Positions 6,030 through 13,663 of a stretch of 39,015 nt of DNA are shown piece by piece; positions within the stretch are counted from its first letter, which is position 1; every line of letters begins with the position of its first letter. Below the pieces are notes generated by a model. The model was not told the DNA's origin and searched no databases. It saw only the letters and a program-made list of their open reading frames with translations. Source of the stretch: Candidatus Tayloriibacteriota bacterium. Lineage in GTDB: Bacteria > Patescibacteriota > Minisyncoccia > Phycocordibacterales > PALSA-1337. Position numbers and translations under genes: made by a program. The stretch lies in assembly GCA_943354385.1 (NCBI GenBank), contig CALRBR010000006.1:1-39015 (forward strand). The letters are read 5' to 3'.

Positions 6030-6956
6030 TTACTTACTGGTTAAAAGGGTGATTGCCTTGGTCACGAGCGGAAGAATGTCATTGTATAAATTGAGCTCGG
6101 CTATTTCTCCTAGCGGGAACCAGCGAAGATCGTTCAGTCCTCCACTCGTCTTGTCGAGCACCAGTGTGTCGTAGTCGGTCTTGGCGAGATAGTAGATCAC
6201 TTGTTTTCGAAGCTTACCTTTCTCTGGATCGGACGCGATATATTCGTTGTTGCCAAGCTTCAAACCAACCTTGACTGAAAGGCCAATCTCCTTTTGTACA
6301 ACTCGCTCGGTCCCTACCTCATCACCTTCCTCCGGTGTGATATGTCCTTTTGGTAAAGTCCAATGACCAAAGATATCGTGTACAAAAGCAAAATTAAGCT
6401 GGCCACTGCCATCCTTTGCATACACCACCGCGCCACCAAGCTTCTCGATCGGCATCTCTTCGTACGGCACATTTTTAAAAAGTTTCTTCTTTGAAACGCT
6501 GTCTTTACCTGGCTCACCAATCTCTTTGTACACTGAGCCGAGCACTCCGTTTATAAATTTACTACTATTTTCTCCACCAAATGTTTTTGCCAGCTCGATA
6601 GCTTCGTTGATCGCCACCTTTGCGGGCACTTCTGCACGGTCAGAAAAGAGAAGCTCATAGAGACCAATACGGAGTATATTTCGGTCTACAATAGAAATCT
6701 TGTCTATCGGCCAGTCCGGTGCAGCTTTTTCAATAATTTTGTCAAGGTCTGCGCGCTTGCTCAAAAGACTTTCCACTAGCTGTTCCATAAACGAAAAATC
6801 TCCGAGGCCGGGGGCAAACTCCTCCATATTACGGACGAAAATTGCCTTTGCCTTGGAGATATCGTAATTGCGAAAATCCCACTCGAAGAGTGATTGGAGT
6901 ACTATTGATCTTGAAAGGTGCCGATTTGCCATTTTATTTAAAGAACCATTTACCAA
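6030..6956 (-). CDS. nusB: NusB antitermination factor fused to a Nudix-like domain
   Basis: A 308-residue two-domain protein. Residues 9-146 form an all-helical NusB domain: ANRHLSRSIVLQSLFEWDF, DKISIVDRNILRIGLYELL, AINEAIELAKTFGGENSSKF, INGVLGSVY. NusB binds boxA RNA with S10 for rRNA antitermination. Residues 172-308 form a Nudix fold. The Nudix box runs from Gly204 to Leu226. Gly204, Glu210, Arg218, Glu223 and Gly225 are kept, but the Glu after the Arg is Val219 and the first Glu of the EE pair is Lys222. Two expected metal-binding acids are thus missing, and hydrolase activity is doubtful. GGAGAAGG lies 8 nt before the ATG at 6956 and supports that start. A second ATG at 6932 is possible. 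It lies between rpmF and rnc. No frame change separates the domains. Confidence 0.93.
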   Translation of the reverse strand: MVNGSLNKMANRHLSRSIVLQSLFEWDFRNYDISKAKAIFVRNMEEFAPGLGDFSFMEQLVESLLSKRADLDKIIEKAAPDWPIDKISIVDRNILRIGLYELLFSDRAEVPAKVAINEAIELAKTFGGENSSKFINGVLGSVYKEIGEPGKDSVSKKKLFKNVPYEEMPIEKLGGAVVYAKDGSGQLNFAFVHDIFGHWTLPKGHITPEEGDEVGTERVVQKEIGLSVKVGLKLGNNEYIASDPEKGKLRKQVIYYLAKTDYDTLVLDKTSGGLNDLRWFPLGEIAELNLYNDILPLVTKAITLLTSK

Positions 6957-6976
6957 ACCTTCTCCGCTTTTTCTTA

Positions 6977-7210
6977 TTACTTTGCTGTAGCTGACGCTGT
7001 CTGTGCTTTTGCTTTCTTCTCGACTTTTGCAATCCTTGCGGTCATATCAATAATAGTCTTACCTCGGTATTTACCACAATTGCCACAAGCAGTGTGTCGC
7101 AGACGCGGAGAATTACACTCGCTACAGAGGGTCGTCTGGATAGCAGTGAGAGCGTGATGTGACCGTCTATTGTCCCGGTGTGCCCGGGTGGCGCGCATTC
7201 GATTTACCAT
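6977..7210 (-). CDS. rpmF: 50S ribosomal protein L32 (bL32)
   Basis: A 77-residue basic protein of the large ribosomal subunit. The N-terminus has RATRAHRDNRRSHHAL, the hallmark of bL32. Cys29-x2-Cys32 and Cys42-x2-Cys45 form a zinc ribbon, so this is the zinc-binding form. The C-terminal tail after residue 60 is Lys/Ala-rich. It is the first gene of the operon with nusB-nudix and rnc; the next gene's ribosome-binding site begins within 20 nt of its stop. Confidence 0.95.
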   Translation of the reverse strand: MVNRMRATRAHRDNRRSHHALTAIQTTLCSECNSPRLRHTACGNCGKYRGKTIIDMTARIAKVEKKAKAQTASATAK

Positions 7211-7219
7211 AGTTCATAT

Positions 7220-7247
7220 AGTATATATAGTTTTGGGGAAATTGCAA
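7220..7247 (-). promoter_or_regulatory. Promoter of the rpmF-nusB-rnc operon
   Basis: On the minus strand, TTGCAA, a 16-nt spacer and TATACT, ending 9 nt before the rpmF ATG. The leader is at most a few nucleotides. Confidence 0.55.
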
Positions 7248-7249
7248 GG

Positions 7250-7379
7250 CCCGGTAGTAGATTTTGACATTGTGCCAGTAGGCACTGGCGAAGCCAATGC
7301 CAAAATTCACTATCGGGCAAGCCCTGCCGATTTATATCCCCGACTTTATGCCCCCGCTTTTTTGCTAAAAATCGGGGGC
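7250..7379. other. Multi-hairpin intergenic region
   Basis: An outer imperfect stem (from 7250, CCCGGTAGTAG, to 7317, CTATCGGG) encloses two small hairpins: GTGCC-AGTA-GGCAC (7272-7285) and TGGC-GAA-GCCA (7286-7296). A second strong hairpin follows, GCCCCCG (7350-7356) with CGGGGGC (7373-7379). No T-run follows either. An open frame across it shows no protein-like character. Confidence 0.5.
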
Positions 7380-7398
7380 GCCGAGGTATCTCCGAAGC

Positions 7399-7427
7399 TT
7401 GACTTTTATACTAAATGGGTGTATAAT
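7399..7427 (+). promoter_or_regulatory. Promoter of the small membrane protein gene
   Basis: TTGACT (7399-7404), a 17-nt spacer, and consensus TATAAT (7422-7427). This is one of the best sigma-70-type promoters in the window. The leader to the ATG is about 60 nt. Confidence 0.8.
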
Positions 7428-7493
7428 GAAACATAGTTAAACTTCTTGTAAAAAAGTATCTAATTCTTTACGGAACCTGTTCTTTTCTTAATC

Positions 7494-7748
7494 ATGAATG
7501 CTGAAATCTGGCAAAATCTCGGTGTAGTAATGGGAGTGGCAGGGGTAATCTGGTCGACACTGTGTCTTTCGAGGCCTGGCAAAATGGGCTGTCACAGACA
7601 TTTGCGCAACCTGTTCCTTGCAGGTATCTTGACGGCAACGGGCACGGTGCTTGTGGTCATGTCCGCGATGGACATCGAGTCTAGGAAAAAAATCCCTATT
7701 CGTCCATTGTCTCCGCCGATCCGCCACGTTTCCGAGGATTACGTGTAG
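7494..7748 (+). CDS. Small two-helix membrane protein, function unknown
   Basis: 84 residues that I do not recognise. Two hydrophobic segments, about residues 8-26 (VVMGVAGVIWSTLCL) and 39-59 (LFLAGILTATGTVLVVMSAM), are joined by a short basic loop (SRPGKMGCHRHLRN). This predicts a hairpin in the membrane with a soluble C-terminal tail (residues 60-84). Reality is supported by a near-consensus promoter 67 nt upstream and an intrinsic terminator 30 nt downstream. No Shine-Dalgarno is obvious, so the start could instead be the ATG at 7530. It is a single-gene unit. Confidence 0.65.
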   Translation: MNAEIWQNLGVVMGVAGVIWSTLCLSRPGKMGCHRHLRNLFLAGILTATGTVLVVMSAMDIESRKKIPIRPLSPPIRHVSEDYV

Positions 7749-7778
7749 AAAGACACCCCCCCATCACCAAATGGCTAG

Positions 7779-7801
7779 CCGAGTGCCCCACTCGGTTTTT
7801 T
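7779..7801 (+). terminator. Terminator of the small membrane protein gene
   Basis: A CCGAGT/ACTCGG stem with a 5-nt loop, followed by TTTTTT. Confidence 0.85.
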
Positions 7802-7846
7802 ATTTTCTAGATACTCTAATTAACTACGCTAGGTCTTGCGTAACGC

Positions 7847-7870
7847 ACATCTAAGCCATGGCTTAGATGT
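7847..7870. repeat. CATCTA palindrome, copy 1 of 3
   Basis: A perfect 24-bp palindrome, ACATCTAAGCCA and its complement. It is related to the palindromes at 8558-8605 and 16448-16475. It lies just after the rnhB stop on the minus strand but has no T-run. Confidence 0.75.
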
Positions 7871-7882
7871 AGAATGAACAAA

Positions 7883-8512
7883 CTATTCAAATCGGTCTTT
7901 AAGAAAACTCCTTCGGTGCAATGGCGATAGACCATACTTTTTGATTTTCTCATAATGTTTTTTAGTACCGTAGCCCTTATGTATTTCAAAATCGTACTGT
8001 GGGTACTTTTTCGCATACGCCACCATCTGTCTATCACGCATTACTTTTGCTACGATAGAAGCGAGGCCAATAATTGGCTCTTTCAAATCACCTTTGATAA
8101 TTGTTTTTTGATTTTTATATTCGGCTGGAGCATATAGGCTACCGTCCAGAAGGACTTGGGTTTTCTTGGGATCAGGCGCTACCTTTTTTAGTGACTTTTG
8201 AAGCGCTTTTTTTATAGATTGAGAAAGACCCTTCGCATCTATCTCTTTTGCAGATATAAAAGTGACTACAAAGTTTAGTGCACGGTTTTTTTTAGCTGCC
8301 AAGATTTTCGCAAACCAACTCTCTCTCCTTATTGACAGTAATTTTTTAGAATCTTTGATGCCAGAAAAAAGGGCACGGTACTCGGCACTCGAAAGCTTAG
8401 TTTTCGCGTGTGCCACATCCACGCAGACGGCCCCAACCGCCACCGGCCCCGCTATTGGCCCGCGACCAACTTCATCTACACCCACAAGATACTTAGGAGT
8501 ATATTTTTTCAT
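7883..8512 (-). CDS. rnhB: Ribonuclease HII
   Basis: Removes ribonucleotides and RNA primers from RNA-DNA hybrids. The 209-residue protein has GVDEVGRGPIAGP with catalytic Asp13 and Glu14, DSKKL (54-58), LLDGS with Asp123, and ASIVAKVMRDR with Asp160, a complete four-acid set. The EIHKGYGTKKHYE segment (176-188) is typical of HII enzymes. The length is normal. A TATACT box about 18 nt upstream of the ATG gives a short leader. The gene is flanked on both sides by palindromes of the same family and is divergent from dnaE. Confidence 0.96.
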   Translation of the reverse strand: MKKYTPKYLVGVDEVGRGPIAGPVAVGAVCVDVAHAKTKLSSAEYRALFSGIKDSKKLLSIRRESWFAKILAAKKNRALNFVVTFISAKEIDAKGLSQSIKKALQKSLKKVAPDPKKTQVLLDGSLYAPAEYKNQKTIIKGDLKEPIIGLASIVAKVMRDRQMVAYAKKYPQYDFEIHKGYGTKKHYEKIKKYGLSPLHRRSFLKDRFE

Positions 8513-8557
8513 TCTAAAGTCATTTTATATAGTATACCTAGTATACCCCGAATTTTT

Positions 8558-8605
8558 TACAAACAAACGACATCTACGCTATAGCGTAGATGTCGTTTGT
8601 TTGTA
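8558..8605. repeat. CATCTA palindrome, copy 2 of 3 (48 bp, perfect)
   Basis: Every base from 8558 to 8605 pairs with its mirror position, centred between 8581 and 8582. The core ACATCTACGCTA is shared with the other copies. It lies between divergent rnhB and dnaE, where no gene ends, so it cannot be an ordinary terminator for either neighbour. Confidence 0.85.
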
Positions 8606-8704
8606 TTTTTCTATTCATACATCCTACACATTCGCTCTGGTGAGCTCGGTACTTCCGCCGTAAGTCACGGCTTCTGAATCTTACTTCTTAAATCTATTCT
8701 CAAA

Positions 8705-8713
8705 TGCTATAGT
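8705..8713 (+). promoter_or_regulatory. Extended -10 promoter of dnaE
   Basis: TGC-TATAGT ends 9 nt before the dnaE ATG, giving a leader of only a few bases. No clear -35 box is seen. Confidence 0.6.
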
Positions 8714-8722
8714 ATACGAACT

Positions 8723-11700
8723 ATGGCCTCGAAATTCGTCCATCTCCACACACACAGCCACTATTCCCTCCTCAATGCCTTACCGAAAATAGACGAGCTC
8801 GTAAAAACTGCAAAAAAACAGGGGCAGACTGCACTCGCACTCACTGACGCAGGAAATCTCTACGGCGCTATCGAGTTTTATAAAGCCTGCAAAAAAGCCG
8901 ATATCAAACCAATCATCGGTATCGACGCCTATGTGGCAGTCCGTACTCGAAAAGATATGCAAGCCGGAGTAGATAATCGTCGTGCCCGCCTCGTTTTGCT
9001 AGCCAAAAATCTCGAGGGCTACAAAAATCTCATCCAGCTAGTAACCAAATCACACCTCGAGGGCTTTTATTACAAACCCCGTATCGATAGCGAACTCATC
9101 GAAACACATCCTCAAGGTCTCATCGCTATTGCCCCCTCTTTTTCGAGTGAGATCAGTCTCGCCCTCAAAAATCGCGATGTCGAAAAAGCCAAAACAAAAA
9201 TCGTCTGGTACAAAAAAGTTTATGGCGTAGATAACTTTTTTATCGAAATCACCCACCACCCCGAAATCGATGGTCATGAAGCCCTGATGCAACAGCTTTT
9301 GAAACTCGCTCGAGAGACCGACACTCCTATCGTCGCCGCGCACGATGTCTACTATATACACACCAGTGACAGATCTGCTCGAGATACCCTCATGCTCGTC
9401 AACACTCACGGCGATGTTTCTGACCGTATCTCGGACAACGATGACGAAAACTTTTCTTTCCTTTCTGGAGAAGAAATGGAAGTTCTATTTAAGGATGAGC
9501 CTGATGCTATCGAGAACAGTGCGAAAATCGCCGATCTATGCAACCTCGAGCTCGAGCTCGGCAAGTGGGTGTTTCCCGACTACAAAGTAGCTAGTGGCCT
9601 TTCCTATGATGACGAACTACGCCGACTCGTATATGAAGGTCTTTTAAAAAGAAAAGTTGAAAAGACAGACGAAGTGGAAAAACGCGTTGAATATGAGCTA
9701 TCCGTCATCAAAGCAAAAGGCTATGCTCCGTACTTTCTCGTAGTATCCGACCTGCTTCACTTTGCACACGACAATCACATCCTCACTACAATTCGAGGTT
9801 CGGTGGCGGGCTCTATGGTCACGTATCTAGCGGGAATTACAAATGTAAACCCTATCGAGTACAAGCTTCCCTTTGAGCGTTTTCTAAACCCCGAGCGTCC
9901 CTCTGCTCCCGATATCGACATGGACTATGCCGATAATCGCCGAGACGAAATGATCGAATACGCCAAGAAAAAATACGGTGCAGATCGCGTGGCACAGATC
10001 GGTACTTTTGGTACTATGGCTGCCCGTGGAGCGGTGCGCGATGTCGCGCGAGCCATGGGCTTCCCATATGACGTCGGTGATCGTATTTCCAAGCTCATCC
10101 CAATGGGCGCGCAAGGCTTTCCCATGACTATCGACCGCGCCGTCGAAGAAGTTCCCGAGCTCAAAGATATTTATAAAAAAGAAGCCGATGTCAAAAAGAT
10201 TATCGACATGGCAAAGAAGATTGAAGGTTGTGCCCGACACATCTCTGTGCACGCTGCTGGTGTGGTGATCGCTCCTCGACCACTGACGGACTTTACTTCT
10301 CTACAGTACGATACCAAGGGAGAAAATAAAATCATCACTCAGTTTGATATGCATGCAGTGGAAGATGCAGGTCTTCTCAAATTTGACTTCCTTGGTATTA
10401 AAAACCTTTCCATCCTCGCCGACGCTGTTGAGCGAGTAAAGAAGATTGAAAATATTGATGTTGATATTGAAAATGTCCCGCTCGAAGATGCAAAAACATT
10501 TTCCATGCTGGCCAAAGGCGAGACGGCTGGACTTTTCCAGCTCAATGGCGCCGGCATGACCAAATTTCTCAAAGAACTCCGTCCGAGCACTATTCATGAC
10601 ATCAACGCGATGGTGGCACTCTATCGACCAGGACCAATGGAATGTATTCCTCAATATATCGAACGAAAAAATAATCCCGAGCTTATAAAGTATCTCGACC
10701 CACGCATGAAAGAGATCCTCGCTCAGTCATACGGTGTCATCACCTATCAGGACGACGTCATGATGATCGCGATCAAGCTCGGTGGCTACTCCTGGCTCGA
10801 GGCAGACAAACTCCGTAAGGCGATGGGTAAAAAGATTCCAAAAGAAATGGAGGAACAAAAAGGCAAGCTCCGTGAGGGACTTTTAAAAAATGGTATGAGC
10901 GAGAGGAAGGCTGACACACTATGGAAGCTCATCGAGCCTTTTGCCGCATACGGATTCAACAAAGCCCACGCCGCTTCTTATGGTCGTGTTGCATACCAAA
11001 CGGCATACATGAAAGCCAACTTCCCGACCATCTATATGTCTGCGGTACTTACTGCTGACTCAGGAGATGTAGAGAAGATTTCTGAATTTATTACAGAATG
11101 TAAGCGTATGGAGATTCCCGTTTTACCGCCAGATATCAACGAAAGTTTCAGTCAGTTTACCATTGTCAAAGGCGACAACACTCCTATCAACCCCGACCGT
11201 ATTCGCTTTGGACTGGTCACCATTAAAAACTTTGGCCAAGGTATCGCCAGTGCCATTATCGAAGAGCGAAAATTAAACGGCAAATTTAAATCTCTCACCG
11301 ACTTCCTCGACCGAGTCAAAGATAAAAATTTAAACAAAAAATCTCTCGAAGCGCTCGTGAAAGCTGGGGCAATGGACTCATTTAGTGAACGTGGCAGTAT
11401 GATCGGCAACATGGAACAGCTCCTCGCCTACAACAAAGAAAAGGGTAAAATGCCAGATAATCAGGACTCGCTTTTTGGACTAATGGCCGACCACTCAAGT
11501 GTTCCTACTCTACGCCTAGCCGAAGTTCCACCCGCGTCTGCTTCAGAAAAATTGATCTGGGAAAAAGAGCTCCTCGGCCTCTACATTTCCGGCCACCCAC
11601 TCGACAAATATCGCGACGTTTTTGCAAAAAGAGATGTGGTGATTAAAACTATAAAAGACACGCCTAAAGAAGGTCAGATTGTGGTGCTCGCAGGCATCAT

Positions 11701-11920
11701 AGAAGAAGCAAAAATCATCGCTACCAAAAAAGGTGATAACATGATGTTTCTCCGTCTCGCTGACTTCACCGGCTCACTCGAAGTCGTCGTCTTCCCCCGT
11801 GTCTTTGCCGAGTCAAAAAGTTTCCTCATCGCCGAATCCTGCGTGGCCATCAAAGGCAAAGTATCTCTGCGCAACGGCGAAGTGAGCTTCCTCGCAGAAA
11901 AAATAAAGAAGTTAAGTTAA
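8723..11920 (+). CDS. dnaE: DNA polymerase III subunit alpha
   Basis: The replicative polymerase catalytic subunit (C-family), 1065 residues. An N-terminal PHP domain starts with FVHLHTHSHYSLLNALPK. The palm motif PDIDMD at about 396-401 supplies two catalytic aspartates. The fingers and palm region includes GLFQLNGAGMTKFLKEL, LYRPGPM and YQDDVMMIA. The helix-hairpin-helix region follows FNKAHAASYG. A C-terminal OB-fold spans about 982-1040 (GQIVVLAGIIEEAKIIATKK). The length is slightly below E. coli DnaE (1160) and consistent with the short DnaE1 form. No intein or frame break is seen. It ends 6 nt from the convergent EVE gene. The clamp loader dnaX lies 6.5 kb away in the same window. Confidence 0.97.
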   Translation: MASKFVHLHTHSHYSLLNALPKIDELVKTAKKQGQTALALTDAGNLYGAIEFYKACKKADIKPIIGIDAYVAVRTRKDMQAGVDNRRARLVLLAKNLEGYKNLIQLVTKSHLEGFYYKPRIDSELIETHPQGLIAIAPSFSSEISLALKNRDVEKAKTKIVWYKKVYGVDNFFIEITHHPEIDGHEALMQQLLKLARETDTPIVAAHDVYYIHTSDRSARDTLMLVNTHGDVSDRISDNDDENFSFLSGEEMEVLFKDEPDAIENSAKIADLCNLELELGKWVFPDYKVASGLSYDDELRRLVYEGLLKRKVEKTDEVEKRVEYELSVIKAKGYAPYFLVVSDLLHFAHDNHILTTIRGSVAGSMVTYLAGITNVNPIEYKLPFERFLNPERPSAPDIDMDYADNRRDEMIEYAKKKYGADRVAQIGTFGTMAARGAVRDVARAMGFPYDVGDRISKLIPMGAQGFPMTIDRAVEEVPELKDIYKKEADVKKIIDMAKKIEGCARHISVHAAGVVIAPRPLTDFTSLQYDTKGENKIITQFDMHAVEDAGLLKFDFLGIKNLSILADAVERVKKIENIDVDIENVPLEDAKTFSMLAKGETAGLFQLNGAGMTKFLKELRPSTIHDINAMVALYRPGPMECIPQYIERKNNPELIKYLDPRMKEILAQSYGVITYQDDVMMIAIKLGGYSWLEADKLRKAMGKKIPKEMEEQKGKLREGLLKNGMSERKADTLWKLIEPFAAYGFNKAHAASYGRVAYQTAYMKANFPTIYMSAVLTADSGDVEKISEFITECKRMEIPVLPPDINESFSQFTIVKGDNTPINPDRIRFGLVTIKNFGQGIASAIIEERKLNGKFKSLTDFLDRVKDKNLNKKSLEALVKAGAMDSFSERGSMIGNMEQLLAYNKEKGKMPDNQDSLFGLMADHSSVPTLRLAEVPPASASEKLIWEKELLGLYISGHPLDKYRDVFAKRDVVIKTIKDTPKEGQIVVLAGIIEEAKIIATKKGDNMMFLRLADFTGSLEVVVFPRVFAESKSFLIAESCVAIKGKVSLRNGEVSFLAEKIKKLS

Positions 11921-11926
11921 AAACAT

Positions 11927-12385
11927 TTACCTGCCCATTCTACAAATCTCCTCAAAATGTTTTTCTAAAAGTGGCTGTATCGAGAGTCGACTTCCTACTT
12001 GTGCGACAGGAACACCTTTGAGTTTTGGGTTTACCTTAATCAAAGAAATTGATACAGGATTTTTAAATTTTTCCACAAAGGCCGCTTCTACCTGCATCCA
12101 GATTGGATTTTCTTTGGTTGCTCTCGGGTCGTAATGATCATCTTTTGGATCCACAGCGGTCGCATCAGGATATGCAGGACTCACCACTCTTGCCACACCT
12201 ACCCCCGAGGGCGGATTGGCACTCGAATGATAAAAAATCACCAAATCCCCCACCTTCATGCCATCGCGCATAAAATTCCTGGCTTGAAAATTCCGCACCC
12301 CACCCCACGCCGTCTTTTTATCTCGCTTCAAGTCATCTATCGAGTAGCATGTCGGCTCACTTTTTATCAACCAGTAGTTTTTCAT
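11927..12385 (-). CDS. EVE-domain protein
   Basis: 152 residues forming a single EVE domain, related to YTH and PUA-like folds that bind modified bases. The hallmarks are YWLIKSEP at the start, WGGVRNFQARNFMRDGMKVG (27-46), DLVIFYHSSANPPSGVGVAR (47-66), DPKDDHYDPRA and WMQVEAAFVEKF. Family members are thought to recognise modified cytosine in DNA or RNA. The substrate here is unknown. An extended -10 box 6 nt before the ATG predicts a leaderless mRNA. It is convergent with dnaE with only 6 nt between the stops. Confidence 0.92.
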   Translation of the reverse strand: MKNYWLIKSEPTCYSIDDLKRDKKTAWGGVRNFQARNFMRDGMKVGDLVIFYHSSANPPSGVGVARVVSPAYPDATAVDPKDDHYDPRATKENPIWMQVEAAFVEKFKNPVSISLIKVNPKLKGVPVAQVGSRLSIQPLLEKHFEEICRMGR

Positions 12386-12391
12386 TAAAAT

Positions 12392-12400
12392 AGTATAGCA
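12392..12400 (-). promoter_or_regulatory. Extended -10 promoter of the EVE gene
   Basis: The minus strand reads TGC-TATACT, then ATTTTA, then ATG. The 6-nt spacing implies a leaderless transcript. Confidence 0.65.
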
Positions 12401-12438
12401 TAGCTATTCCAGCCTCGAGTAGAGCCACTGTTTAGTTT

Positions 12439-12468
12439 AAAGGCTCAACGGGCACCCGTTGAGCCTTT
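12439..12468. repeat. GGCTCAAC hairpin, copy 2 of 3
   Basis: AAAGGCTCAACGGG pairs with CCCGTTGAGCCTTT. It lies between divergent genes (EVE and the kinase), where no gene ends, so a simple terminator role does not fit. Confidence 0.75.
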
Positions 12469-12485
12469 CAAAGTTTTTTGACCAG

Positions 12486-12525
12486 AATTCCCCCGAAAAT
12501 GTCTACTACCATTTTCGGGGGAATT
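12486..12525 (+). terminator. Strong terminator-like hairpin
   Basis: A 16-bp perfect stem AATTCCCCCGAAAATG with an 8-nt loop; the 3' arm runs into TTTTT. It has terminator form on the plus strand, yet the nearest plus-strand gene end upstream is dnaE, 560 nt away beyond the EVE gene. It may stop antisense read-through. Confidence 0.6.
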
Positions 12526-12576
12526 TTTCCGCCCTATTCTTAATTCATGAATCTAGATTCTGACTTCTACAGATCG

Positions 12577-12605
12577 TTGACACCCCTCCAATACCGTGAT
12601 AACAT
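12577..12605 (+). promoter_or_regulatory. Promoter of the adenylate-kinase-like gene
   Basis: A perfect TTGACA (12577-12582), a 17-nt spacer ending in TGA, and TAACAT (12600-12605). The predicted leader is about 28 nt. Confidence 0.75.
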
Positions 12606-12639
12606 GCACTTCGGCTCTGTTCCTTGATAGTGTGAGGAA

Positions 12640-13329
12640 ATGGAGGAAAATTTAGGTAATAAACGTCAGAAAAATGAAAGGCTGGATACGAAAATGACTC
12701 GTAAAAAACTTCGGTTACGTCGACTCATCATCTTTTTTGGATGTGTCGGTTGTGGAAAAGGTGCAGCAGGAAAAGAGCTGCGTCGGACTTACAACCAATT
12801 GGTCATCGGACAGAGTGATCTGTTGCGATTCTACAGCGGTTACTTTCCCAACAGTCCCGAAGCGCACGACTTCCTTAGTGCGGGAGACCAAGGTAACTAT
12901 GCTTCAGACGAAACAGCACTGAGCACCTTTGAATACTTCCTGCCGACCTTTCTCCATGGTCACGAGACTGCATTTGGTGACGGGTTGTGTCGAACACCTC
13001 CTCAGTTCGAAGCACTCTTGAATCTGGCAGTAAAGCACGAGTTTTTGCTTTGTGGTGCTTTCATCAACCTCCACGAAGACGAGTGTCGCAAACGAATTCT
13101 AACGTTTCGAAAGGCACAGGAAAATCGTGCCGACGACAACCCAGAAACGCTTGAAACTCGGCTCAAGCTGTATCACGAGAAGACTCTGCCCGTCATTCGT
13201 AAAGCTCGGGAGATCTTTGGCGAAGACTTCCTTGAGGTGCCTGGAATCCTCGAGCCCGCACAAAAAGCCGATCTCATTGCCAGACACTTCAAACTTGAGA
13301 AACATCACCCAGCAACAAACTGTAGCTAG
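12640..13329 (+). CDS. Adenylate-kinase-like nucleoside monophosphate kinase
   Basis: 229 residues. The P-loop FGCVGCGKGAAGK (33-45) is of the GxxGxGKG type. GQSDLLRFY (57-65) stands where adenylate kinases have STGDMLR. GDGLCRTPPQ (113-122) corresponds to DGFPRTxxQ, and NRADDNPETLETRLKLYHEK (162-181) to the GRxDDxxExxxxRLxxY region after a short lid. It should transfer phosphate from ATP to a nucleoside monophosphate, probably AMP, but several substrate-loop residues are unusual, so the substrate is uncertain. Start: GAGG lies only 2 nt before the ATG at 12640. ATG at 12694 (MTRKKLRL, preceded by GAAAGG) is an alternative. It has its own promoter and terminator. A divergent paralog beside a housekeeping adk elsewhere is plausible. 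Confidence 0.8.
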   Translation: MEENLGNKRQKNERLDTKMTRKKLRLRRLIIFFGCVGCGKGAAGKELRRTYNQLVIGQSDLLRFYSGYFPNSPEAHDFLSAGDQGNYASDETALSTFEYFLPTFLHGHETAFGDGLCRTPPQFEALLNLAVKHEFLLCGAFINLHEDECRKRILTFRKAQENRADDNPETLETRLKLYHEKTLPVIRKAREIFGEDFLEVPGILEPAQKADLIARHFKLEKHHPATNCS

Positions 13330-13342
13330 ATGACACAACATG

Positions 13343-13376
13343 GCGTGCCCTACTTCAAGTAGTCGGCCGCTTTTTT
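13343..13376 (+). terminator. Terminator of the kinase gene
   Basis: A GCG-GCC-CTACT stem with small bulges around TCA, closed by AGTAG-GGC-CGC, followed by TTTTTT. Confidence 0.7.
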
Positions 13377-13444
13377 ATTTATTGATCTACTCTATAGAAT
13401 TACTCCTCCAGAAATTTTTAATAAAAAGTTTCTGGTGTCCCGGA

Positions 13445-13608
13445 GTTTTGTCTAGTAAAAAAAAGACTTTCACATCGGTAGATGCTGTATTCCTGTAGAC
13501 GGCGCTGGACGGGAGCCGAGACTGGAGGAAAATTTCAGCAGAAATTTATTCTTGCTTCGTCTATAGATGCCTATACCTAACCGATAGGCCTTTTTTACTA
13601 GACAAAAC
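13445..13608 (+). repeat. Two-hairpin repeat element, copy A
   Basis: The outer arms (13445-13462 and 13591-13608) are perfectly complementary over 18 bp. A second inner arm pair is TGTAGACG with CGTCTATA. The apex carries a small GG(A)C-GGGA-GCC hairpin (13507-13517), then GAGACT, then a 7-bp stem AAATTTC/GAAATTT with loop AGCA (13530-13547). The inner hairpin pairs in every copy although its sequence differs. The right end is 11 nt from the typA extended -10 box. Confidence 0.8.
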
Positions 13609-13618
13609 GAAGCATCGG

Positions 13619-13627
13619 TGCTATTAT
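13619..13627 (+). promoter_or_regulatory. Extended -10 promoter of typA
   Basis: TGC-TATTAT, about 36 nt before the ATG. Confidence 0.55.
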
Positions 13628-13663
13628 ATCCCTCCAAGGCCTACGGGCTCTATTTTTAATTAT

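Larger units (their letters stand above)
13330..13663. other. Structured intergenic region upstream of typA
   Basis: 334 nt without a gene. In order: the kinase terminator, a bulged CCAGAAA/TTTCTGG hairpin (13408-13435), the long two-hairpin repeat element (13445-13608), and the typA extended -10 box. Confidence 0.7.

Noticed and set aside
7170-7436. Plus-strand open frame of 88 codons
   Set aside because: It overlaps rpmF antisense and runs through several hairpins; it has no ribosome-binding site and no protein-like composition.
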